Positions 1 to 6,478 of a stretch of DNA of 35,017 nt are shown in pieces. Both the position numbers and the translations under genes were made by a program. Position 1 is the first letter of the stretch; every line of letters starts with the position of its first letter. The notes below the pieces were generated by a model. It saw nothing but the letters and a program-made list of their open reading frames with translations. It was not told the DNA's origin and made no database searches. The DNA lies in the NCBI GenBank assembly GCA_020346245.1, contig CP070778.1:2777231-2812247 (forward strand). Reading direction: 5' to 3'. The stretch comes from Flavobacteriaceae bacterium (GTDB taxonomy: Bacteria > Bacteroidota > Bacteroidia > Flavobacteriales > Flavobacteriaceae).

Positions 1-173
1 TGCCCCAACCAAAAACCATATAATTGATCTTTATATTTTGCCCGTGAGATACTGATATATGATGTATCCTCCTTTGGGATGGCAGCGCCTTCCTTTGTGT
101 CCTTTTTCCCGGATCCTGTATTGCAGGCAGACAATACAATCAGGCATAATGATATGGTGAAGCAGAATTTCAT
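1..173 (-). CDS. Partial lipoprotein, probable ADP-ribosylglycohydrolase family (N-terminus only)
   Basis: An open minus-strand frame starts with ATG at 173-171 and is still open at base 1, giving 57 codons. The N-terminus is a clean lipoprotein signal: MKFC, a short hydrophobic stretch, then the lipobox LSAC with the lipid-bearing Cys at residue 17. A Gly/Lys/Glu-rich linker follows. Residues 44-57 read RAKYKDQLYGFWLG, which resembles the first helix of ADP-ribosylglycohydrolase proteins (a Y-x-D-x-[LI]-x-G-x-x-[LF]-G pattern). Most of the enzyme, including the metal-binding Asp residues, lies outside the window, so the family call rests on this short motif and is an inference. The gene is divergent from the cation transporter at 384. 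Confidence 0.6.
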   Translation of the reverse strand, partial: MKFCFTISLCLIVLSACNTGSGKKDTKEGAAIPKEDTSYISISRAKYKDQLYGFWLG

Positions 174-242
174 AATGGACGTTACCTTGTTATGTACGAA
201 CCAAATTAAGGTTTTATCCATTGTTTATGGAATACTCTTTTT

Positions 243-297
243 GGTTCAATTACATAGTGGGATATAACCTGTTGTATTGCCCGTAAAGGTTTGGAAT
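243..297 (+). repeat. Intergenic direct repeat, copy A
   Basis: This is the first of three direct copies of an intergenic repeat; copies B and C start at 1213 and 3293. Over the first 48 bases A and B match at 43 positions. The shared core is around GGTTCAATTACATAG and ends GTAAAGGT. Similarity fades after about 297, so A is the shortest copy. It lies between two divergent genes, so it cannot simply be a 3' UTR element. A and B together flank the cation transporter. No function is recognised. Confidence 0.75.
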
Positions 298-383
298 GAT
301 CTGAAGTGGTTTTCTGAGAGGTAGGATAAGCGTTATATTTAGGTGCCTAAAAAAGTTGTAGCCATTTGAAATTCTTTAAAAGA

Positions 384-1178
384 ATGAAGAAGAGTGAATT
401 TAAGGTTACAAAAATGGACTGTCCCTCGGAAGAAAATCTGATCAGATTAAAATTGGAGGACATTAAGATAATCCGGGGTCTTGATTTTGACATTCCAAAT
501 CGAAAATTAACCGTCTACCATGATGACCAGATCGAGATTATCACTTCCAGTATTAATGAACTAAACTTAGGCAGTTCATTGCTTACATCCATCGATGTAG
601 ATCAGGTTCAAACCTCTGAAATCTCTGATCAGAGGCGAGTGTTGATGGCCGTATTGATTATAAACTTTGCCTTCTTTGTTATCGAGATTACCACTGGTTT
701 AATCTCGAAATCGATGGGCCTTGTAGCTGACAGTTTGGACATGTTGGCGGATGCCTTTGTCTATGGCATAAGTCTATATGCTGTAGGAGGCACAGTGATC
801 AGAAAAAAGCGAATTGCCAAAACCGCTGGTTACTTTCAACTGTTCTTAGCGATTCTTGGTTTTGTAGAAGTTGTGCGTCGAGTAGTTTTTACGGAACATT
901 TTCCCGATTACTATATGATGATTGTTGTTTCAATCCTGGCCTTGATAGCAAACGCAATTTGTTTGGTTCTTCTGCAACGATCGAAGAACAAAGATGAAGC
1001 TCATATGAAAGCGAGCCTAATCTTCACATCCAATGATGTAATCATAAACTTAGGTGTTATTTTTGCTGCTGTCCTGGTGTATCTACTTAATTCCAGGATT
1101 CCTGACATAGTTATTGGATCCATTGTCTTCATTCTTGTAACTCGAGGTGCCATAAGGATACTTAAACTTGGTAAGTAG
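384..1178 (+). CDS. Cation transporter, CDF-like, with N-terminal HMA-like domain
   Basis: This is a membrane protein of about 264 residues. The first 70 residues look like a heavy-metal-associated ferredoxin fold with a single Cys in the motif KMDCPSEEN. About five or six membrane segments follow. The first carries VADSLDMLADAFVY, an Asp-rich metal site like the first half-site of cation diffusion facilitators. A later one carries TSNDVIIN, the probable second half-site. The expected role is export of a divalent metal such as Zn or Co across the inner membrane; the metal is not readable here. The frame extends to a TTG at 366, but the ATG at 384 is preferred because it leaves a short MKKSEF start just before the HMA-like domain. 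The gene sits alone, flanked by direct repeats A and B. Confidence 0.8.
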   Translation: MKKSEFKVTKMDCPSEENLIRLKLEDIKIIRGLDFDIPNRKLTVYHDDQIEIITSSINELNLGSSLLTSIDVDQVQTSEISDQRRVLMAVLIINFAFFVIEITTGLISKSMGLVADSLDMLADAFVYGISLYAVGGTVIRKKRIAKTAGYFQLFLAILGFVEVVRRVVFTEHFPDYYMMIVVSILALIANAICLVLLQRSKNKDEAHMKASLIFTSNDVIINLGVIFAAVLVYLLNSRIPDIVIGSIVFILVTRGAIRILKLGK

Positions 1179-1212
1179 GTTGCGGGATAGTATTTTATAT
1201 TAAAGGGAATAT

Positions 1213-1295
1213 GGTTCAATTACATAGAGGGATGTAACCTACTGTATTGCCTGTAAAGGTCGGAATTGAAGTAAGCCAGCGACTCCGTTTCGTTG
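1213..1295 (+). repeat. Intergenic direct repeat, copy B
   Basis: This is the second copy of the repeat, 35 bases after the cation transporter stop. It aligns with copy C (3293-3375) without gaps over 83 bases, with 43 of the first 48 positions identical and good similarity to the end (both contain a GCCAG block followed by a TCCGTT block). Copies A, B and C are all in the same orientation. The conserved part contains in-frame stops in every alignment frame I tried, so it is not a complete gene now. It could be a decayed small gene or a non-coding element. Confidence 0.8.
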
Positions 1296-1354
1296 CAGTT
1301 TTATGATATAGCCGACTTAGGACTTTTGGCCAACGCACCATCTCGCTCCTCGCT

Positions 1355-1379
1355 GCCAAAGGTCTACTAGACCTTTGGC
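1355..1379 (+). other. Perfect 10-bp stem hairpin
   Basis: GCCAAAGGTC at 1355-1364 pairs perfectly with GACCTTTGGC at 1370-1379 across the 5-base loop TACTA. No T-run follows, so it is not itself a terminator. It lies between repeat B and its tail and is absent from copy C, which may explain part of the different core-to-tail spacing (about 100 bases in B, about 31 in C). Confidence 0.75.
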
Positions 1380-1394
1380 GATCGCTCGGCCGGG

Positions 1395-1454
1395 TTCGAG
1401 AATAGCACAGCAGGGGAGCGAGTAGTTTAGGCCGGTTTTTACCGGCCTTTTTTA
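1395..1454 (+). terminator. Repeat B tail and Rho-independent terminator
   Basis: The block TTCGAGAATAGCACAGCAGG begins at 1395; 22 bases match copy C (3406-3427) with one difference. Thirteen bases after the tail the stem AGGCCGGT (1429-1436) pairs with ACCGGCCT (1441-1448) over a TTTT loop, followed by a T-run: a classical plus-strand terminator. It is about 250 bases past the transporter stop, so it may end that transcript or a small transcript of the repeat itself. The stretch 1179-1745 holds no other gene I can support; 1510-1745 shows nothing clear. Confidence 0.75.
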
Positions 1455-1745
1455 TTTCCTCTCATGGGCTCTCACCAGTGCACCAGCTCGCTCCTCGCTG
1501 TCAGAGGTCCGCAGGCTAATTCTATAAAGTATAGTGAGTATTTGAATTCATGTCCCGGGGTACATGATTGGAATCATTGTAGACCAATAACCCAATCTTT
1601 AATTTGAATACTTAATTAATTATAGGCTCCTTCCCTTTTTCGGGTTGCAGACCCTTAGAAATGATATGGGTGTAGTCTGAACTGTTAATCATAGTACAAG
1701 GCATAAAACACCTTAGAACATAAATATCTTATTAACAATATTGTC

Positions 1746-3173
1746 ATGAAAACAAAATCAGGAGTCGTTATTTTTCTGTTCTCTTTCCTTCTTCTCGCTG
1801 GGTGCGACACAACATCAGATCGAGTTGAACCATCCCAGCCTGGACCTATCGATTGGGAATACCAAATGGCCTATCAGCGTGGTATAGAAGTGGTGAACTG
1901 GTCAATACCTGCGGTGAGTATGATCCGTTGGCGAGATGCTTGTTTTGGACTGGGTGGCGGGTTCAATACCGTTTATTGGCTGTCGGAAGTGCCTACAGCC
2001 AAGCAGGAGGCGCTTACCCCGAATAATCAAACACCATACTCTAATGTTATTTTGAACACAAAAAACGGACCTGTGGTATTGGAGATTCCGGCCGCCTCGG
2101 AAAGAACGGCCTTGTTCGGGAGTGCAGTTGACATTTGGCAGGAACCCATTGCGGATATTGGCCCTGCAGGGGCCGATAAAGGTAAGGGAGGAAAATATTT
2201 GTTCTTACCACCAGATTATAACGGAGAAGAAATAGAGGGCTTCATCAATGTTCACTCCAAATCATATCAAATAAATGTTGCTGTGCGATGTATACCTATT
2301 GGTGGGGCTACTTTTCAGGAAGCCGCAGAATATGCCAAAAACATTAATGCGTATAGTATTGAAGATATTAATGACCCTCCACAGGGACAATACATTGATA
2401 TGGCCGGAAAACATTTACCAACCTTACCAGAATTCGATAGCAGCTACTTCGGATATGTCAAGGAGTTGATAGATACCGAACCGCTACAGGAAAGGGATAT
2501 GGTTATGGGGGGAATGTTGGCTTCAATCGGAATAAAAAAGGACACTCCTTTTGCACCTAATCAAAAAGTAAAGAACGCCCTGGAGAAGGCCGTAGTAGAT
2601 GGCTATAATTACATGGAATACATGTTTGAGACTCCGGGGTTTTCCCTCAAGAAGCAATGGGAAGACAGACAATGGATGAATGTTAGAGAGCCTTCGAGCG
2701 ATGGTTTTGTGTTTGACGAAGGTGACTATTTACTCCTGGATGATAGGGGCAGCCTTTTCCATTGGGCAACATTTTTTCCAAAACGCCTTGGTAAAGCAAC
2801 AGCCTATTTAAATGCAATGAAAGATGCGAACGGGAACTTCCTAAAGGGCGAAAAACAATACAGACTAAAGGTTCCGGCACAAGTCCCTGCCCGTGATTTC
2901 TGGTCAGTTATAGTTTATAGTAAGCAAACCAAAGCATGGATATATAACGAATTAGGCAGGGTGGGCTTATCTTCCTTTGATATGGAAAATATGAAATTGA
3001 ATGATGATGCATCGGTGGATATATATTTCAGCAAATCAGCTCCGGAAGGATTGGAATCGAACTGGATACCCACTAATGGTGAGGATTTCTTCCTGCTATT
3101 CCGGTTTTATGGTCCCGAAGAAGCATACTATGATAAGAGCTTCGTCCTGCCTGATGTTGAATTTGTAGAATAG
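1746..3173 (+). CDS. DUF1254/DUF1214-domain lipoprotein
   Basis: This 475-residue protein has a lipoprotein signal ending LLLAGC (Cys20), so it should be anchored in the outer or cytoplasmic membrane facing the periplasm. After about residue 40 it shows the two-domain layout of DUF1254 followed by DUF1214 proteins. The N-terminal part has the typical R-G-[IV]-E-x-x-x-W start and the line WLSEVPTAKQEALTPNNQTP, where small-substrate proteins of this type carry 'T-P-N-x-x-T-x-Y'. The C-terminal part contains LKVPAQVPARDFWSVIVYS and the terminal FRFYGPEEAYYDKSF block. The biochemical role of this family is not settled. The gene is monocistronic, bounded by repeats B and C. It uses AT-poorer codons than the cassette genes that follow. 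Confidence 0.85.
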   Translation: MKTKSGVVIFLFSFLLLAGCDTTSDRVEPSQPGPIDWEYQMAYQRGIEVVNWSIPAVSMIRWRDACFGLGGGFNTVYWLSEVPTAKQEALTPNNQTPYSNVILNTKNGPVVLEIPAASERTALFGSAVDIWQEPIADIGPAGADKGKGGKYLFLPPDYNGEEIEGFINVHSKSYQINVAVRCIPIGGATFQEAAEYAKNINAYSIEDINDPPQGQYIDMAGKHLPTLPEFDSSYFGYVKELIDTEPLQERDMVMGGMLASIGIKKDTPFAPNQKVKNALEKAVVDGYNYMEYMFETPGFSLKKQWEDRQWMNVREPSSDGFVFDEGDYLLLDDRGSLFHWATFFPKRLGKATAYLNAMKDANGNFLKGEKQYRLKVPAQVPARDFWSVIVYSKQTKAWIYNELGRVGLSSFDMENMKLNDDASVDIYFSKSAPEGLESNWIPTNGEDFFLLFRFYGPEEAYYDKSFVLPDVEFVE

Positions 3174-3292
3174 TCCAATGAGTTTGCGGGTCCTTATCTC
3201 ATTGTATTACTTACATTCCGTGAAGACAATAGCACATTAATCGGGTGCTTGTTAGAATCTTATTTGGCAAGATGAGAATACGCCTATTGTAA

Positions 3293-3375
3293 GATTCAAT
3301 TACCTAATGGGATGTAACCTACTGTATTGCCTGTAAAAGTCAGGATTAAAAAAGGCCAGGGATTCCGTTACCTTG
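3293..3375 (+). repeat. Intergenic direct repeat, copy C
   Basis: This is the third copy, about 120 bases after the DUF1254 gene stop. It aligns ungapped with copy B over 83 bases. In the frame that reads SRIAQQG in the tail, copy C is open from a TAA near 3350 through the tail to a TGA at about 3436, about 28 codons. That suggests the core and tail were once one reading frame. Confidence 0.8.
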
Positions 3376-3405
3376 TAGAGTTTACGGGTATCCTCGTAGA
3401 ATTGA

Positions 3406-3473
3406 TTCGAGAATAGCCCAGCAGGGGGAGCTCTGAAAATGAAGGAGTTACATTTCTGTAACTCTTTTTTTTT
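3406..3473 (+). terminator. Repeat C tail and strong Rho-independent terminator
   Basis: The tail at 3406-3427 matches the tail of copy B at 21 of 22 bases. It is followed by GAGTTACA (3445-3452) pairing perfectly with TGTAACTC (3457-3464) over a 4-base loop and a run of nine T. As in copy B, the order is core, tail, terminator. Between 3474 and 3654 I see no gene. Confidence 0.85.
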
Positions 3474-3654
3474 GTATCCGATGTTTATAACCACGTTTAT
3501 AACCGTGCTTATTTTCTCCTCTTTTTGATGCATATTTACGCAAATTGAACATTTAACGTGATTTGAATTTTCTATACCTGAGTTGCCCAGTCTGATAAAT
3601 TATAGGAAAGCGATTTATACACAATAAAAGTGTTTCTAAAATAGAAATATGGTA

Positions 3655-3685
3655 ACTTGTTACTATATACAATTGTTAGCACACA
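3655..3685 (+). other. Candidate cassette junction (attC-like 3' end, GTTAGCA)
   Basis: The sequence TATATACAATTGTTAGCACA ends with GTTAGCA at 3675-3681, similar to the 3' R-box (GTTRRRY) of integron attC sites, 17 bases before the next start codon. A comparable GTT triplet occurs upstream of 4764 and another upstream of 6479. I could not find a clear left arm for this one, so it is only suggestive. Confidence 0.3.
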
Positions 3686-3697
3686 TAATTAAAGACC

Positions 3698-4594
3698 ATG
3701 AATAAAATGCCTTTTTTTTTAATACTTGCATACACATTTTTTTTAAATGCTTGCAATACTAAAACTAACAAGGCAAAAGAAAGTAATTCTCTGACTGCAG
3801 AAGCGTCTTATCTTGGTCAAAAGCCACCGGGATTAGAAGCTGAAATTTTTGCCCCTGGTATTGTTACAACTGAGGATATGGAGTTTTTTGGCAGCTTTAT
3901 GCCAGATTTAAAAGAGTTCTATTTCAAAAGATATGGTGGAAAATATAAGAAACCCACATTGGTTGTTATTCAGTACAAGAATAACCAATGGAGTGAATCT
4001 GTTGTTTCACCTGCTGAGGCCTCTGAGGGAGAACCATCTGTCTCTCCTGACGGCAACACCATTTACTTGGGATCGAGCTATATTGAGCGCACCAATTCTG
4101 GCTGGTCAAGTATAAAAAATCTTAGAGCACCCTTCGAAGATATTCCTATAATGCGACTTACGGCTTCTAGTAATGGCACCTACGTTTTTGATGAACAAGA
4201 AGAAATAGGCACCATTCGATATTCTCGATTGATCGATGGCAAGCAAGAAAAACCAAAAGCATTTGGAAAAGAAATAAACACAGGAAAATGGACTGCTCAT
4301 CCATTCATTGCTCCTGATGAAAGTTATTTGATTTGGGATAGTGAACGAGAAGGTGGTTATGGCGATTCGGATTTGTACATTAGCTTTCAGCGAGAAAATG
4401 GTTCCTGGGGCCCTGCATACAACCTAGGAAAGGACATAAACACAGAACACGAGGATATATTTGGAAGTGTGTCTCCAGATGGGAAATATTTATTTTTTCA
4501 CAGGTACTTAACCAATAGAACGGTCAATATTTTTTGGGCGGACTCAGAGGTTATTAATAAATTAAGAATAGTTGACCTTGAGAGTCAACAATAA
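3698..4594 (+). CDS. PD40/TolB-like beta-propeller lipoprotein
   Basis: This is a 298-residue lipoprotein: the signal ends LNAC with Cys19. The mature part has several PD40 (WD40-like) blade motifs, including [30 protein letters not shown] and [15 protein letters not shown], typical of TolB-type propellers in Bacteroidota lipoproteins. No catalytic residues are apparent; binding or scaffolding at the periplasmic face is the usual inference. The gene is AT-rich. It starts shortly after one attC-like junction and is followed 13 bases after its stop by the attC-like inverted repeat at 4608, so it may be the payload of a mobile cassette. Confidence 0.8.
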   Translation: MNKMPFFLILAYTFFLNACNTKTNKAKESNSLTAEASYLGQKPPGLEAEIFAPGIVTTEDMEFFGSFMPDLKEFYFKRYGGKYKKPTLVVIQYKNNQWSESVVSPAEASEGEPSVSPDGNTIYLGSSYIERTNSGWSSIKNLRAPFEDIPIMRLTASSNGTYVFDEQEEIGTIRYSRLIDGKQEKPKAFGKEINTGKWTAHPFIAPDESYLIWDSEREGGYGDSDLYISFQRENGSWGPAYNLGKDINTEHEDIFGSVSPDGKYLFFHRYLTNRTVNIFWADSEVINKLRIVDLESQQ

Positions 4595-4607
4595 TTTAAC
4601 ATATATA

Positions 4608-4739
4608 TTGGGTAACAATGTGTACAAATAATAGCTGTTATAGTACAAAAATTAAGGGTTTTAGCCCATTTCTGCTTTCTTGTAACCTGACAGAAAAGTT
4701 CCATAAAATCAGCTACTATTCTTACGCTCAACGTTCTGC
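4608..4739 (+). other. attC-like imperfect inverted repeat between two genes
   Basis: AACAATGTGTACAAATAATAG plus CTG (4614-4637) is nearly the reverse complement of the right arm at 4710-4735, which starts CAGCTACTATTCTTAC and ends CAACGTT. Sixteen of the first 18 pairs match, with a 2-base bulge near the base. The outer ends read GTAACAAT on the left and AACGTTCTGC on the right, the arrangement seen in integron attC sites (TAACA...CGTT), and the span of about 130 bases is within attC size. The R boxes deviate from the consensus RYYYAAC/GTTRRRY. The next gene begins 24 bases later, as cassette genes commonly do. Confidence 0.45.
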
Positions 4740-4763
4740 TTCATTATGACTAACCATTAACCA

Positions 4764-5540
4764 ATGATAAAATTCTTTAGAAAAATTAGACAGAAATTAC
4801 TCTCCGAAAATAAGTTCAGTAAATACCTACTTTATGCTATTGGTGAGATTATTCTTGTAATGGTTGGTATTCTCTTAGCATTACAGGTTAATAATTGGAA
4901 TGAGGAAAGAAAGGATAACAAAACAAGAACAGAAATTCTGACCTCTTTAATTGGTGATTTAGAAGAAGATAGGGTATCATTAAAAAATCATGCGAAATAT
5001 GATTCTCTCAGAACAATAGCAGCTAATCTAATATTAGATACACTTAAAGGAAAACCAATTGAATATTCAGCTAAAGAATTAACTAACCTTGATATTCATT
5101 TCTATTATAGAAAAAATGTAGGGCAAGTTTTAACTGGTGATTGGAAACATGATTTCAGTCACATGCTTAACCTTCTTATAGCTAATGATTTGTCTTTTCA
5201 ACCTAGGGATATGACTTATAAAGCCCTTATACAAGGTGATAATGCTACCCTAATTAAGGATAGAACCCTTGAAAACTCCATATCTCAATATTATAATCAT
5301 GTTTATTATCTAAACCGTGGAGAAGACACAATGAGAGATGAGCTATCGGTTGAATTTAAACGTCAACTTATGAGTGACAGTAGGTTAACCAATGATTTTG
5401 ATTTTTTTAGAAAACATAAAATCAAATATGAAAGTTGGATAATTAATTCGGAAATTAATGCATCTTGGCAAAAATATTCTTACCAACAGCTGGTGATTTT
5501 AAATAGTAATTTGCAAGAGTTAATTAAAAAGAGTTTGTAA
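4764..5540 (+). CDS. DUF6090 family single-pass membrane protein (copy 1)
   Basis: This 258-residue protein begins MIKFFRKIRQKLLSENKFSK, followed by one membrane segment (about residues 24-42, YAIGEIILVMVGILLALQV) and NNWNE. This is the fixed N-terminal signature of DUF6090 proteins, which are common in Bacteroidota and have no established function. The rest is mostly helical and charged and should face one compartment as a soluble domain. Base composition is markedly AT-rich. The first 80 or so bases are almost identical to those of the next gene, whereas the remainder diverges strongly. Confidence 0.85.
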   Translation: MIKFFRKIRQKLLSENKFSKYLLYAIGEIILVMVGILLALQVNNWNEERKDNKTRTEILTSLIGDLEEDRVSLKNHAKYDSLRTIAANLILDTLKGKPIEYSAKELTNLDIHFYYRKNVGQVLTGDWKHDFSHMLNLLIANDLSFQPRDMTYKALIQGDNATLIKDRTLENSISQYYNHVYYLNRGEDTMRDELSVEFKRQLMSDSRLTNDFDFFRKHKIKYESWIINSEINASWQKYSYQQLVILNSNLQELIKKSL

Positions 5541-5574
5541 ATTTTATGAGCGGAAATAACTAGTAAGGGGGAAC

Positions 5575-6327
5575 ATGATAAAGTTCTTTAGAAAAATTAG
5601 ACAGAAATTACTCTCCGAAAATAAGTTCAGTAAATATCTACTTTATGCTATTGGGGAGATACTTTTGGTAGTTATTGGGATATTGATTGCCTTACAAATC
5701 AATACTTGGAATGAAGAACGAATTCTGCGTAAAAAGGAGCACGTGTATCTGCATGAAATACGGACCAACCTGCAGGATGATTTTGCTAATATTAAGTATT
5801 CCCTGGATTTCAATCGTAAAAAGGACTCCACCATAGGTGCCTGCCTGAATACCATCCTACTTGCAAAATCTGACGGGGAGGCCATGCTGGCAATAAAAAG
5901 TAATATGCCATTGCTGGCAGAATTCAGTGTCTTCACACAAAACCGTGTCGCTTTTGACAACATGTTGTCTTCGGAAAACATAGGTATTATTTCTACGGAC
6001 ACCTTACGAAACATGCTCTCTGCCTACTATGCCAATAGAAGTTTGCTGGAAGGCACACAGGAACGGGTTAAAGAACTTACCCGTAACTTCGTGGACAATA
6101 TTTCCCCCAAACTGATGAATCGTGAGAACATCCGTCAGTTCTTCGGAGTGGAAAATGAATTTGCTTCGGGGGATGACCAGGATATAAAAACCGATCAGGT
6201 ACTTTTCGGAGACCTTTTTGGGATGCAGCGGAACCTTGAATCCCATAGTCAATTCCTGTGGGAGTATCAGCAGAATATAGAAAGACTCCTTGAACAAATC
6301 GATTTGTTTCTAATCCAGAAAGAATGA
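5575..6327 (+). CDS. DUF6090 family single-pass membrane protein (copy 2)
   Basis: This 250-residue paralogue starts 34 bases after the previous gene. It has the same N-terminal signature and membrane segment (LLVVIGILIALQINTWNEER), then a different helical domain that is richer in G and C than copy 1. A purine-rich AGTAAGGGGG lies just upstream of the ATG, a good ribosome-binding site by Bacteroidota standards. The stop overlaps the start of a truncated third copy (ATGA at 6324-6327), suggesting the three were once a translationally coupled row. Function is unknown. Confidence 0.85.
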   Translation: MIKFFRKIRQKLLSENKFSKYLLYAIGEILLVVIGILIALQINTWNEERILRKKEHVYLHEIRTNLQDDFANIKYSLDFNRKKDSTIGACLNTILLAKSDGEAMLAIKSNMPLLAEFSVFTQNRVAFDNMLSSENIGIISTDTLRNMLSAYYANRSLLEGTQERVKELTRNFVDNISPKLMNRENIRQFFGVENEFASGDDQDIKTDQVLFGDLFGMQRNLESHSQFLWEYQQNIERLLEQIDLFLIQKE

Positions 6328-6407
6328 TTAATTTTTTTAGACGAATCCGCAAGAAACTCGCAGACGATAACAAGCCATTGAAACGATTTTTATACAAGAA
6401 CCGTTAG
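6324..6407 (+). pseudogene. Truncated third DUF6090 gene (27 residues)
   Basis: The ATG at 6324 overlaps the TGA of the preceding gene. It encodes MINFFRRIRKKLADDNKPLK, the DUF6090 N-terminal signature, then departs from the family after about residue 21 and stops at 6405-6407. The membrane segment and the whole soluble domain are missing. The break lies at or just before TATACAAGAACCGTTAGCGG, which resembles an attC 3' end, so the gene appears cut by a recombination event rather than by point mutation. Confidence 0.7.
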
Positions 6408-6410
6408 CGG
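6390..6410 (+). other. Candidate cassette junction (attC-like 3' end, GTTAGCG)
   Basis: TATACAAGAACCGTTAGCGG contains GTTAGCG at 6403-6409, comparable with GTTAGCA at 3675. It coincides with the truncation point of the third DUF6090 copy and precedes the hydrolase gene by about 70 bases. Evidence is by resemblance only. Confidence 0.3.
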
Positions 6411-6478
6411 TTATCAATTCGTAAATACAAAAATTGATAAATCTCTAGTAAGTATCTAAACCTTCCAAAACTATAAAT

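Larger units (their letters stand above)
1335..1509 (+). repeat. Two direct copies of a 30-base GC-rich repeat (1335-1364 and 1480-1509)
   Basis: The 30-mer beginning GCACCATCTCGCTCCTCGCT at 1335 recurs at 1480 with three substitutions (27/30). One frame reads the same in both copies, LAPRCQRS. In the first copy this frame runs on without a stop to the tail SRIAQQGSE and a TAG at about 1423. In the second it stops after two more residues. This looks like duplicated remnants of the 3' end of a small gene. Base composition is visibly more GC-rich than the flanking genes. Confidence 0.7.

Noticed and set aside
79..267. 62-residue plus-strand ORF at the left edge
   Set aside because: It is antisense to the lipoprotein start at 1-173, which has a clear signal and family-like motif, and it runs into repeat A.
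3300..3533. 77-residue minus-strand ORF over repeat C and the terminator
   Set aside because: It consists of the complement of the repeat and hairpin; there is no protein-like composition and no ribosome-binding site.
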